DNA from: Bacteroidaceae bacterium
GTDB taxonomy: Bacteria > Bacteroidota > Bacteroidia > Bacteroidales > Bacteroidaceae
NCBI GenBank assembly: GCA_902362595.1
Contig: CABIXF010000017.1
Location: 1-64,000, forward strand
DNA: 64,000 bases
Reading direction: 5' to 3'
In this document: in pieces, positions 25,029 through 32,621 of the stretch
Layout: the number at the start of each line of letters is the position of its first letter
Numbering within the stretch: the first letter of the stretch is position 1
Made by a program: the position numbers and the translations under genes
Notes under the pieces: model-generated
Seen by the model: the letters and a program-made list of their open reading frames with translations, nothing else
What the model was told of the DNA's origin: nothing
Database searches by the model: none

Positions 25029-26018
25029 TTAAAGTTTGTTCAGGATTCGGTCCATAACCCAGTTCGTGGGAGTGGCACTGATTCCGTCGCAGGTGCAGAC
25101 TGCTTTTCCTTGCAGGTGTTCTACTACAGCCTTAATCAGCGGCAACTGTACGTGGGGCGGATTTGGGGGAAGAATTTCTTCGCGTCCACGTTCCGTATGC
25201 AGGGCAATGGGGTCGTAGGTAAAAACAGAAAAACAAATCATGCCTTTGTCTCCGATAATTTCAATACGGTCTTCTTTGGCTGATTCATGTGCGACGAAAC
25301 ACCACGAACCGGAACCTGGCAGTCCGGAATCAAACTTGAAACAGGCACTGATGGTATCTTCTGCTTCGTACAGACCGCCGCGATTACTCTTGTAGCCTTC
25401 GGCTTCGAGGATACAACCAAACATGTCTTGCAGCAAATCCAGCTGGTGAGGAGCCAAGTCGTAGAAGTAACCTCCACCGGCGATGTCTGGTTGTACACGC
25501 CACGGCAGGTTTTTGCTGTTGTAATCCAAAGCACGGGGCGGCTGTGCAAAACGAATCTGTACATTGATGACGTTACCAATCTCTCCCTCATCAACCAGCT
25601 GTCGTACTTTTTGGAAATAGGGCAGGTAGCGGCGGTAGTAAGCTACAAAACAAGGAACTCCTGTCTCCTTGGAGATGCGGTTGATGCGGGCACAGTCTTC
25701 GTAACTGGCGGCCATCGGTTTCTCAATGTAGACCGGTTTTCCGGCTTTCATGGCCATGATAGCAAAGGTGGCGTGTGAGGAGGGAGGGGTAGCAATATAG
25801 ATGGCATTCACATCTTCATCTCCAATCAGTTCCTGTGCGTCGGTGTACCACCGGGGAATCTGGTGGCGTATGGCGTATGATTTGACTTTTTCTTCTTCAC
25901 GGCTCATAACCGCTACAACTTTGGAGCCTTCAATCATGTTGAAGGCCGGACCGCTTTTCTTTTCGGTGACTTCACCGCATCCGATGAATCCCCAGTTTAC
26001 TTTATCGAGTTTGATCAT
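25029..26018 (-). CDS. Gfo/Idh/MocA-family oxidoreductase
   Basis: This 329-residue cytoplasmic NAD(P)-dependent dehydrogenase has an N-terminal Rossmann fold (VNWGFIGCGEVTEKKSGPAF) and the family motif YIEKPMAASYEDC with the conserved Lys-Pro near residue 97. The C-terminal GFO_IDH_MocA_C domain includes GGGYFYDLAPHQLDLLQDMF, carrying the likely catalytic His. Relatives oxidise or reduce sugars and cyclitols. The substrate cannot be told. It lies between a barrel gene and a substrate-binding protein gene, all on the minus strand with short gaps, which suggests an operon, but the combination does not identify a pathway. Confidence 0.9.
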   Translation of the reverse strand: MIKLDKVNWGFIGCGEVTEKKSGPAFNMIEGSKVVAVMSREEEKVKSYAIRHQIPRWYTDAQELIGDEDVNAIYIATPPSSHATFAIMAMKAGKPVYIEKPMAASYEDCARINRISKETGVPCFVAYYRRYLPYFQKVRQLVDEGEIGNVINVQIRFAQPPRALDYNSKNLPWRVQPDIAGGGYFYDLAPHQLDLLQDMFGCILEAEGYKSNRGGLYEAEDTISACFKFDSGLPGSGSWCFVAHESAKEDRIEIIGDKGMICFSVFTYDPIALHTERGREEILPPNPPHVQLPLIKAVVEHLQGKAVCTCDGISATPTNWVMDRILNKL

Positions 26019-26030
26019 AGATGAGTGGTT

Positions 26031-26849
26031 TTAGTAAAAATATTTTTTATATAATACCCGATAGTCTTCACTTTTCATGTACTGGTTTAACCAGACATTC
26101 AGGCTGTCGAGCAGGAGGGGGGCGTGTTTAGCCACTCCCCATGCATAAAACTGAGTGAAGCTGATATCGGTATCGATGTCTAGATTGGGGTATAGTCCGA
26201 TGTTGGCTTTGGCGATGTTTTCGTCACATACAGCGTAGTCGATGTCTCCCTCGGAAACCATGGCCATGAGCTGTTCGGGGCCATACTGGTCTATTTCTTT
26301 AATATAAATAGTATCGGCAATTTCATTAATCAGGTTATGCAGTCGAAGAAGAGCTGGGGAACCTTTGACGATGTGCAGCATTTTACCTCCCAACTCCAGT
26401 TGATTTTGTATATACAGACTGTCTTTACCTTCTTCTCGTTTTCGTTGTACCAAAATCTGTTTGCTCAACAATAGAGGCTGGGTAAAGAGTAGGGTATCTT
26501 TTGAGCGGGTGGTTACAATGGTACCTGTAGCTATCAGGTCGTACTTCCCTTCGCTGATACCTTTCAACCGCTCTTCGAAACTCATTTCTGGAGTAACTTC
26601 CAAGCGGAGTTTTTTAGCTTTGGCAAAGGCGTTCAGCAGTTCATAATCGAAACCGGAAATGCTGTCTTTGTCTGCGTGGTAGCTGATGGAGTTGTATTCC
26701 ATGACAGCACGAAGAATGCCCGAGCGGATAATCTCCGGATAGTCACGCGGAGTGAACTTCGGATGTGTCTCATGGTGTGAGCAAAGACGCACCAGAATCA
26801 GCAGGAGAATAATCCCACCTGTCAGGTAGAAAAGTTTGTTTTTCTTCAT
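26031..26849 (-). CDS. Membrane-anchored solute-binding protein (SBP_bac_3 type)
   Basis: This 272-residue protein has one N-terminal membrane segment (about residues 5-23, FYLTGGIILLLILVRLC) followed by a type 3 extracellular solute-binding domain: SGILRAVMEYNSISYH, SGFDYELLNAFAKAKKLRL and GKYDLIATGTIVTTRSKDTL are recognisable family motifs. No ABC permease or ATPase lies nearby, so it is not part of an ordinary importer. Similar stand-alone domains occur in lytic transglycosylase MltF and in signalling proteins. Here no lysozyme domain is attached. It starts 5 bp after the stop of the putative porin gene, so the two are translated from one mRNA and may work together at the envelope. Confidence 0.78.
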   Translation of the reverse strand: MKKNKLFYLTGGIILLLILVRLCSHHETHPKFTPRDYPEIIRSGILRAVMEYNSISYHADKDSISGFDYELLNAFAKAKKLRLEVTPEMSFEERLKGISEGKYDLIATGTIVTTRSKDTLLFTQPLLLSKQILVQRKREEGKDSLYIQNQLELGGKMLHIVKGSPALLRLHNLINEIADTIYIKEIDQYGPEQLMAMVSEGDIDYAVCDENIAKANIGLYPNLDIDTDISFTQFYAWGVAKHAPLLLDSLNVWLNQYMKSEDYRVLYKKYFY

Positions 26850-26854
26850 GGCCG

Positions 26855-28942
26855 TTAGTCAAAGAAGTTCCAAGAAAGACCGACCTTCAGGATGCGCGGG
26901 TTGAGTGGATAGTGGGGAGCAAGAAAGTAGCTTTTCTCGCCCGTACGTTGCAGCAGGTTGTACATCTGTACAAAAATACGCGTACGTTTCAGGTGCAGGT
27001 TGATGTATCCGTTGATGAGTGGATAGCCTCCCAGCTTGTATCGTGTATCCGGATTCTGCAAATAGAACTGCCCGATGGCTGGTGCATAGTCGGGCGCATA
27101 ATATTGGGTGAAATAACGCAGGTCGGCTCCCATTTCGATATTGAGCACTCTTTTGGCTAGACCGAACCGGATATACAAGTCGTGGTAAAGCACGAGTTCC
27201 GGAAGAGGTAATATAGTGGCATTACTCGTTTTCTGGTAGGTGATTTCATTGTCAAGATGGAGAATGCCCAACTTGAAATCCTGCCGTAAAGTGGCGCTGA
27301 ACACCTGGATGCTTCCAGAGTATTGGCTTACAGCCATATTGTTTTTATAGCTGGCTACATCATTGTTTGTGTATTTTACGGATGTATTGTCCAGATACGT
27401 GTAATTGGTAATGTTTTCTACTCCGGCTTTCAGTTGTGTACGCCAGCGGTCGATGCTCAGTTTTCCTTCAATGCGGGTACGCATGATTTTACTCAGGTCA
27501 TTATCCCACCAGTAGTGTTTGGAGTGGAAATGGCGGTAATAGAATGTCGGGTTCAAGTTCTTGATATAAGCATTGGCTTCCAAGCGGACTGTATCGTTGA
27601 ACAGACGGAAATTCAAATCGCCTTGTCCTTCCACGCTGAACTGTCCGGCGTCTTCTCCAATCATGGCAATTTCTCCTAGCACGTTGTAATGTAAAGTCTT
27701 TCCCTGCGACTTGATGAGCTGTCCTCCAATAGAAAGCACATTTTCTTTGTGGCTGGTCGGAATTCGGCGCCCAGGAGTACCAGTTATCGTATCGGTAAGT
27801 GTGAAGTTTCGATGCTCAAAGCTGGCAAAAACCGTCAGTCCCGCCTTTGCCCATTTGTTGAAACCTTCCCGGAGAGCGATGCCTACGGTATTTTTGATAG
27901 AAAAGTTCTTGGTCACATCGAGAGAGTCTTTTCCAAGGTAGTTGTGCTCGAAATATTTTTCATTCTGACTGGTGTCATAAGAAATGTATTTTCTTCGGTT
28001 AATGTCTACGTTTACGGTGTGGATGAAACTGGTGACCGGCACAAATACTTCTTTGGTAATCGTATCGTTCTCAGTGGCTTCGTCCCGATAGAATCCCAAG
28101 TTGTATCGGTGTGTCAGGAATGCGTGGTATCCCGTGTTGTGGTTCCAGATATTTGACAAGTTGGTCGGAATGGAGTAGGTTTCATAAGTCCGGTTTCCTT
28201 CGGCCATTTCCAGTGGATTGGTGATGTAACGATCGTCCGTGATACCCCCGTTCTCGGCGACTTTCAGGTTGTCGTTGATGAAACTGAAATGCATGTCATA
28301 TTTGTCTCCGTGATAATAGGCAAAAAGATTGCCGTTGAACAAGGCAGTCGACTGGCTGTCATATTTTCCTCGTCCGTAAGTATAATCGATGTCGAAGCCA
28401 AAGCCCATGCGTTTGTTGACGTTGACAGCAAAATAGGCTTTGAAACGCTCTTCTCCGTAACGTCCGTCACCTTGTTTGAAATAGGTCAGGTTAGTAAAAG
28501 GTGATTTTGTATTGGTATAAATGATGTCACTCGGTTTCCTTACTGTAAAATCATACGGGTCGGTAAAGAAAAACTGGCTGCTTTCTTTCCGCTCGAAAAA
28601 CACGTGGGAGATGCGTGGAGAGCCCAAATTTCCAAGGTAGGTGTAATGTCCGGTAGGCCCTCCCGTGTCATTGGAATTTTGAAATCCATGTTGTAGCGTG
28701 TCTACGGGGACTGCGGTCATTTCGCCAAAACGTTCATCGATTTTCCAGGAGTTGAGTCCTACGGGCACTGTATTGGCATCGATGACAGCAGTGGTATCAA
28801 TCGGGTTTCCGTTTCGGTCATACCTGTTTCCGTCCTGGCCTGTGGCAGATGTTCCATATTGTCCGTATTGGGTCAGGGTGTTCTGTGCGGGCAATGAGCC
28901 ACACAGAAGTATGAGTATAGCTATAAAAAGTATTTTCTTCAT
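26855..28942 (-). CDS. Putative porin (Bacteroidetes Porin_10-like)
   Basis: This 695-residue exported protein begins with a signal peptide (MKKILFIAILILLCGSLPA, then QN); I start at the ATG at 28942 for that reason, although the frame is open to 28960. The body is rich in beta strands with regular aromatic residues and ends in KVGLSWNFFD, compatible with an outer-membrane barrel. Motifs such as LGNLGSPRISHVFFER, FTDPYDFTVRKPSDIIYTNT and PFTNLTYF match what I recall of the Bacteroidetes putative porin family. Substrate unknown. It is the first gene of a minus-strand run with the solute-binding, Gfo/Idh and DUF4421 genes. Confidence 0.82.
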   Translation of the reverse strand: MKKILFIAILILLCGSLPAQNTLTQYGQYGTSATGQDGNRYDRNGNPIDTTAVIDANTVPVGLNSWKIDERFGEMTAVPVDTLQHGFQNSNDTGGPTGHYTYLGNLGSPRISHVFFERKESSQFFFTDPYDFTVRKPSDIIYTNTKSPFTNLTYFKQGDGRYGEERFKAYFAVNVNKRMGFGFDIDYTYGRGKYDSQSTALFNGNLFAYYHGDKYDMHFSFINDNLKVAENGGITDDRYITNPLEMAEGNRTYETYSIPTNLSNIWNHNTGYHAFLTHRYNLGFYRDEATENDTITKEVFVPVTSFIHTVNVDINRRKYISYDTSQNEKYFEHNYLGKDSLDVTKNFSIKNTVGIALREGFNKWAKAGLTVFASFEHRNFTLTDTITGTPGRRIPTSHKENVLSIGGQLIKSQGKTLHYNVLGEIAMIGEDAGQFSVEGQGDLNFRLFNDTVRLEANAYIKNLNPTFYYRHFHSKHYWWDNDLSKIMRTRIEGKLSIDRWRTQLKAGVENITNYTYLDNTSVKYTNNDVASYKNNMAVSQYSGSIQVFSATLRQDFKLGILHLDNEITYQKTSNATILPLPELVLYHDLYIRFGLAKRVLNIEMGADLRYFTQYYAPDYAPAIGQFYLQNPDTRYKLGGYPLINGYINLHLKRTRIFVQMYNLLQRTGEKSYFLAPHYPLNPRILKVGLSWNFFD

Positions 28943-29112
28943 AATGGGGCAAAGATACAATAAAAAAGCGAAAACGGGAGATTGTGTCTTTCAAAATGTA
29001 GGTGCGCTTTTATAGAAATGAACGGGCTGGGAAAAGAGAAGGCCGCAAGGACATTCTTTCATGAAATATCCTCACAGCCTTTCAGGTAGCCAGTATGAGT
29101 TTTTAATGAGGT

Positions 29113-29655
29113 TCAGACTTCCTTGATGATTTCCATTCCGATTTTAATGGCTTCTTCGTTCATTGGAATCAAGTGATGATGACGTTCGGGCAGCGTCTTG
29201 TGCAATGCCTTTACTACACTGTCAATGGATACGATAGGGCGTATCTTCAAAAGACCACCCAGTACGATCATGTTGAAGGTCTTGGCCATTTTCCGTTCGT
29301 TGGCTTCGTCCATGGCATCGATGCGGTACACATGGATGTCTTTGCGGGTCGGGGGATTGATGATGCCGTAGCCGTCATAAATCAGTACACCGCCCGGTTT
29401 TACCTTGTTCTCAAACTTGGCAAGCGAAGGCTGGTTCAGAATGATGGCTGTATCGTATTTGCTGAGAATCGGGGAAGAGATACGTTCGTCGCTGACGATG
29501 ACGGTGACGTTGGCCGTACCTCCGCGCTGTTCGGGACCGTAGGCAGGCATCCAGGTCACTTCCTTGTTTTCCATCAACCCGGAATATGCCAGGATTTTTC
29601 CCATGGAAAGTACCCCTTGTCCTCCAAATCCTGCGATGATAATTTCTTCTTTCAT
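29113..29655 (-). CDS. 2-oxoacid:ferredoxin oxidoreductase, gamma subunit
   Basis: The 180-residue protein is the pyruvate/ketoisovalerate ferredoxin oxidoreductase gamma domain, with the characteristic GFGGQGVLSMGKILAYSG near the N-terminus and the later motif YGPEQRGGTANVTVIVSDE. It completes a multi-subunit enzyme that decarboxylates 2-oxoacids to acyl-CoA while reducing ferredoxin. It is the last gene of the operon and starts 14 bp after the beta-subunit stop. The substrate (2-oxoglutarate or branched-chain 2-oxoacids) cannot be decided from this subunit. Confidence 0.93.
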   Translation of the reverse strand: MKEEIIIAGFGGQGVLSMGKILAYSGLMENKEVTWMPAYGPEQRGGTANVTVIVSDERISSPILSKYDTAIILNQPSLAKFENKVKPGGVLIYDGYGIINPPTRKDIHVYRIDAMDEANERKMAKTFNMIVLGGLLKIRPIVSIDSVVKALHKTLPERHHHLIPMNEEAIKIGMEIIKEV

Positions 29656-29669
29656 AGGTATGCGAATGA

Positions 29670-30443
29670 TTATTTAATATCTGTAGTATCTTTCAGGTCG
29701 CCCAGCGGGTAGAACGGGAACATGTTCTCTTCCATCCATTTGTTGGCGGCTTCGGGTGACATCTTCCATCCGGAGTTGCAGGTAGACACAATTTCTACCA
29801 GGCTGGAGCCTTTTTTCTGCATGGAGCATTCAAAGGCTTTGCGGATGGCTTTCTTTGCCTTGCGGATGGCAGCCACTGACTGTACAGACTGACGAGTGAC
29901 GTAGGCCGTTCCTTGCAGGGTCGCAGCAATTTCTGTCATCTTCAGCGGGTAGCCGTGAATTTCCGGTACACGTCCGTAGGGACAGGTGGAAGTTTTCATG
30001 CCCACCAGTGTGGTCGGAGCCATCTGTCCGCCGGTCATACCGTAGATGGCATTGTTGATGAAAATAATGGCAATGTGTTCGCCACGGTTCAACGCATGGA
30101 TGGTTTCTGCCGTACCAATGCAGGCCAAGTCACCGTCGCCTTGGTAAGTGAATACCAGACGGTCGGGCCAGAGGCGTTTGATAGCAGTGGCCAAGGCAGG
30201 TGCACGTCCGTGTGCAGCTTCCTGGCAGTCGATGTCCAGGTAGTTATACATGAATACGGCACATCCCACCGGACTTACTCCGACGGCTTTCTCGGCCATA
30301 CCCATTTCGTCGATGACTTCGGCAATCAGTTTGTGGACTACTCCGTGGCTGCATCCCGGACAGTAGTGCATCGGGTTATCGTTCAGCAATCGAGGCTTCT
30401 GATAAACCAGATTTTCAGGTTTGATTATATCTTCTTTTGTCAT
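29670..30443 (-). CDS. 2-oxoacid:ferredoxin oxidoreductase, beta (TPP-binding) subunit
   Basis: This 257-residue subunit binds thiamine diphosphate. The TPP motif is YQGDGDLACIGTAETIHALN followed by the Asn-containing FINNAIYGMTGGQMAPTT. The early MHYCPGCSHGVVHKL motif is typical of Kor/Vor beta subunits. It pairs with the alpha subunit at 30639-31718, and a 56-residue membrane peptide gene lies between them. Its length is close to that of stand-alone 2-oxoglutarate or 2-ketoisovalerate oxidoreductase beta chains. Confidence 0.94.
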   Translation of the reverse strand: MTKEDIIKPENLVYQKPRLLNDNPMHYCPGCSHGVVHKLIAEVIDEMGMAEKAVGVSPVGCAVFMYNYLDIDCQEAAHGRAPALATAIKRLWPDRLVFTYQGDGDLACIGTAETIHALNRGEHIAIIFINNAIYGMTGGQMAPTTLVGMKTSTCPYGRVPEIHGYPLKMTEIAATLQGTAYVTRQSVQSVAAIRKAKKAIRKAFECSMQKKGSSLVEIVSTCNSGWKMSPEAANKWMEENMFPFYPLGDLKDTTDIK

Positions 30444-30464
30444 AATTGGTTCTCCTGTAGTTTA

Positions 30465-30635
30465 TCATAGAAAGAAACGGAACACGAACTCCATCATCTT
30501 CAGGAAAAGAGAGGCACCGCACACGTAGAAGAATACGGTCTTGTCGTCACCCAAAGTGAAATAGAGAATTACGGAAATCAGTGCACCGATCATAAACAAC
30601 ACGTTTAAAACGGCTCTTATTCTGTCGGTATCCAT
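30465..30635 (-). CDS. Small membrane protein (56 aa) inside the 2-oxoacid oxidoreductase operon
   Basis: An ORF of 56 codons fills the gap between the alpha and beta subunit genes. The ATG (30635-30633) is 3 bp after the alpha stop codon, and its stop is 21 bp before the beta start. The product begins MDTDRIRAVLNVLFMI and is mostly hydrophobic, with two likely membrane helices (about residues 8-28 and 34-55) joined by a short polar turn GDDKT. I know no family for it. The exact fit between two cistrons, the lack of any other content in this gap and the clear membrane-hairpin profile argue that it is real. A role in anchoring or stabilising the enzyme at the membrane is a guess. Confidence 0.7.
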   Translation of the reverse strand: MDTDRIRAVLNVLFMIGALISVILYFTLGDDKTVFFYVCGASLFLKMMEFVFRFFL

Positions 30636-30638
30636 AAC

Positions 30639-31718
30639 TTATTTGATCAGTTTTTCTTTAATGGCTTCGATTACTTCATCCGGATCGGGAACGATACCGC
30701 CCAAGCGTCCGAAGTGCTCTACCGGTACTTTGCATTCTACGGCCAGACGGACGTCTTCAATCATCTGTCCGCTGTTCAGTTCCACGGTCAGGATACCTTT
30801 CACTTGTTTGGCTCTTTCTTTCAAAGCCTTGCTGGGGAACGGCCACAAAGTAATCGGGCGGAACAGACCGACCTTGATTCCCTCTTCACGCGCATGTTCC
30901 ATGGCTTTCTGTGCAATACGGGCGCATGAACCGAAGGCTACAATCAGGTATTCCGCATCTTCGGCGTCCAGCTCTTCATAGCGGGTTTCCTTTTCTGCGA
31001 TTTCCGCATATTTGGCTTGTAGGTGCAGGTTGCGCTGTTCCATTACCGCCGGGTCAAGTTCCAGCGAAGTGATGATGTTTGGTTTGCGACCTTTGCAGCC
31101 AGTGGTAGCCCACGGGCATTGTGCCAGGATTTCCTCTTCTGTCCGTCTGGGGCGGAATGCCGGCAGGGTCACTTTCTCCATCATTTGTCCGATGACGCCG
31201 TCGGCCAGAATCATGGCCGGGTTGCGGTATTTGAATGCGAGGTCGAAAGCCAGGCCTACGAAGTCGGCCATTTCTTGTACGGAAGCCGGGGCCAGTGCGA
31301 TGAGGTGATAGTCACCGTGTCCGCCTCCTTTAGTTGTCTGGAAATAATCGGCCTGACTCGGCTGGATGGTACCCAGTCCTGGACCGCCACGCATGACGTT
31401 CACTACCAGACAGGGCAGTTCGGCTCCTGCAATGTAGGAGATACCCTCCTGTTTCAGGCTGACACCAGGGCTGGAGGAGGATGTCATGACCATTTTTCCG
31501 CTACCGGCGCCTCCATACACCATATTAATTGCTGCTACCTCACTTTCCGCCTGAAGTACTACCATTCCGGTAGTTTCCCAAGGTTTCTGTTCAGCAAGCG
31601 TTTCCAATACTTCAGATTGGGGAGTGATAGGGTAACCGAAGTAACCGTCCACGCCGATACGGATGGCGGCATGGGCTATGGCTTCGTTACCTTTCATTAG
31701 AACAACTTCTTCTGCCAT
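30639..31718 (-). CDS. 2-oxoacid:ferredoxin oxidoreductase, alpha subunit (VorB/KorA type)
   Basis: This 359-residue subunit carries the pyrimidine-binding and domain II regions of the enzyme. The start MAEEVVLMKGNEAIAHAA (ATG at 31718) is the usual N-terminus; the frame is open upstream to 31745 but without support. GYFGYPITPQSEVLE is the conserved motif contacting TPP/2-oxoacid, and MTSSSSPGVSLKQEGISY the second. Similar proteins are annotated as 3-methyl-2-oxobutanoate dehydrogenase subunit VorB or as 2-oxoglutarate KorA, and the sequence alone does not settle which. A ferredoxin subunit gene precedes it by 30 bp. Confidence 0.94.
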   Translation of the reverse strand: MAEEVVLMKGNEAIAHAAIRIGVDGYFGYPITPQSEVLETLAEQKPWETTGMVVLQAESEVAAINMVYGGAGSGKMVMTSSSSPGVSLKQEGISYIAGAELPCLVVNVMRGGPGLGTIQPSQADYFQTTKGGGHGDYHLIALAPASVQEMADFVGLAFDLAFKYRNPAMILADGVIGQMMEKVTLPAFRPRRTEEEILAQCPWATTGCKGRKPNIITSLELDPAVMEQRNLHLQAKYAEIAEKETRYEELDAEDAEYLIVAFGSCARIAQKAMEHAREEGIKVGLFRPITLWPFPSKALKERAKQVKGILTVELNSGQMIEDVRLAVECKVPVEHFGRLGGIVPDPDEVIEAIKEKLIK

Positions 31719-31748
31719 AATTTTTAGATTTTGCTTGTTGGGCATTTA

Positions 31749-31979
31749 TTATTCTTCACATTTTGCTCTATATACGGTGAGACATCCGTCCGGGCACACA
31801 ATGGCGCACGAAGAGCATCCGTTGCAGGTGTCTTCCACTACCTGCTGTACAAAATTATATCCTTTTTGATTTACTTTTGGGGTGAGTGACAGTACGTGCA
31901 ACGGACATGCTACCACGCACAGGTTGCATCCCTTGCATCGTTCTGTATTTACTACAACCACACCTTTCATTTTAGCCAT
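31749..31979 (-). CDS. 2-oxoacid:ferredoxin oxidoreductase, delta (2[4Fe-4S] ferredoxin) subunit
   Basis: This 76-residue protein contains two complete [4Fe-4S] motifs: Cys15, Cys18, Cys21, Cys25-Pro and Cys52, Cys55, Cys58, Cys62-Pro. It is the electron-relay subunit of the adjacent oxidoreductase or its dedicated ferredoxin. It starts 11 bp after the TPR gene and is followed by the alpha subunit gene. Confidence 0.94.
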   Translation of the reverse strand: MAKMKGVVVVNTERCKGCNLCVVACPLHVLSLTPKVNQKGYNFVQQVVEDTCNGCSSCAIVCPDGCLTVYRAKCEE

Positions 31980-31990
31980 AGTTCTATATC

Positions 31991-32269
31991 TTATTGATTA
32001 AACATATCTTTGTTATAAAAGTTGAGTATATCCATCATCATTGCTCTGGCTTCGGATGCCGGACTCTCCGGGTCCAAAGAGATTGCTTCCTGATAATTAT
32101 TCAGCGCACCTTGCCAGTCGCCTTTTTTCCGATAAGCGTTCCCCAAAAGATAATAAGCTTCCGGCATGGGTGAGGAAGCGGTGAGGAGTAAATCATTCAG
32201 GCAGGATATAGCGGTGTCTACATTTCCTTCATTTATCAGTTGTCTGATGTGATTCAGTCGTTCATTCAT
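31991..32269 (-). CDS. Small TPR-repeat protein heading the oxidoreductase operon
   Basis: This 92-residue protein contains two tetratricopeptide units (EAYYLLGNAYRKKGDWQGAL and the following NNYQEAISLDPESPASEA). No signal peptide is seen, so it is cytoplasmic. It is the first gene of the operon, 11 bp upstream of the ferredoxin gene, and may assist assembly or interactions of the oxidoreductase; this is inferred from position only. A TATCTTTG -7 box lies just upstream. Confidence 0.85.
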   Translation of the reverse strand: MNERLNHIRQLINEGNVDTAISCLNDLLLTASSPMPEAYYLLGNAYRKKGDWQGALNNYQEAISLDPESPASEARAMMMDILNFYNKDMFNQ

Positions 32270-32296
32270 GAGCTTTTATATCATATTGTAACCTTA

Positions 32297-32304
32297 CAAA
32301 GATA
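32297..32304 (-). promoter_or_regulatory. Candidate -7 element of the 2-oxoacid oxidoreductase operon
   Basis: TATCTTTG on the minus strand matches TAnnTTTG and lies 28 bp before the TPR gene start. No clear TTTG is found at the -33 position. The rest of the 352-bp divergent intergenic region (32270-32621) is AT-rich and shows nothing else apart from the opposite promoter. Confidence 0.5.
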
Positions 32305-32536
32305 GTCTTTAATTTGGTATAAGAGTCATTTTTACGGAATAAATAGCATTTTTGTACAAAAAATTTTTTGAGTGGATGTGTGTAATGTGTTGATTAATAT
32401 AATGTTATGTTATACTTCAATTCGTTCTATATGAAAAAGATGCATAATTAACTAATTTTGGTTTTGGGAGAACTAAAGTATAAGTCCTTTTATGGGTGTG
32501 ATTTCTTGACAGATTTTTCCAAAGGCCTGAAAAATA

Positions 32537-32567
32537 TTTGAAAGTGTCGTTATTTCTTTTAACTTTG
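32537..32567 (+). promoter_or_regulatory. Promoter of the NfnAB-like gene
   Basis: TTTG (32537-32540), a 19-bp spacer and TAACTTTG (32560-32567) match both Bacteroides promoter elements exactly. The start codon is 55 bp downstream. Confidence 0.8.
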
Positions 32568-32621
32568 TGGCAATTTATTCATAAAAGGAACAACTAATAA
32601 TTAACTTTATCAGATAAGACC

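Noticed and set aside
28950..28957. TATCTTTG on the minus strand just before the putative porin start
   Set aside because: It fits a -7 box but lies so close to the ATG at 28942 that the mRNA would be leaderless, and no TTTG is found at the -33 position. A different promoter further upstream is more likely.
29040..29092. Weak stem-loop downstream of the oxidoreductase gamma subunit gene
   Set aside because: AAGGC/GCCTT pairing with a broken inner stem and only a short T-rich stretch on the minus strand is too weak to call a terminator.
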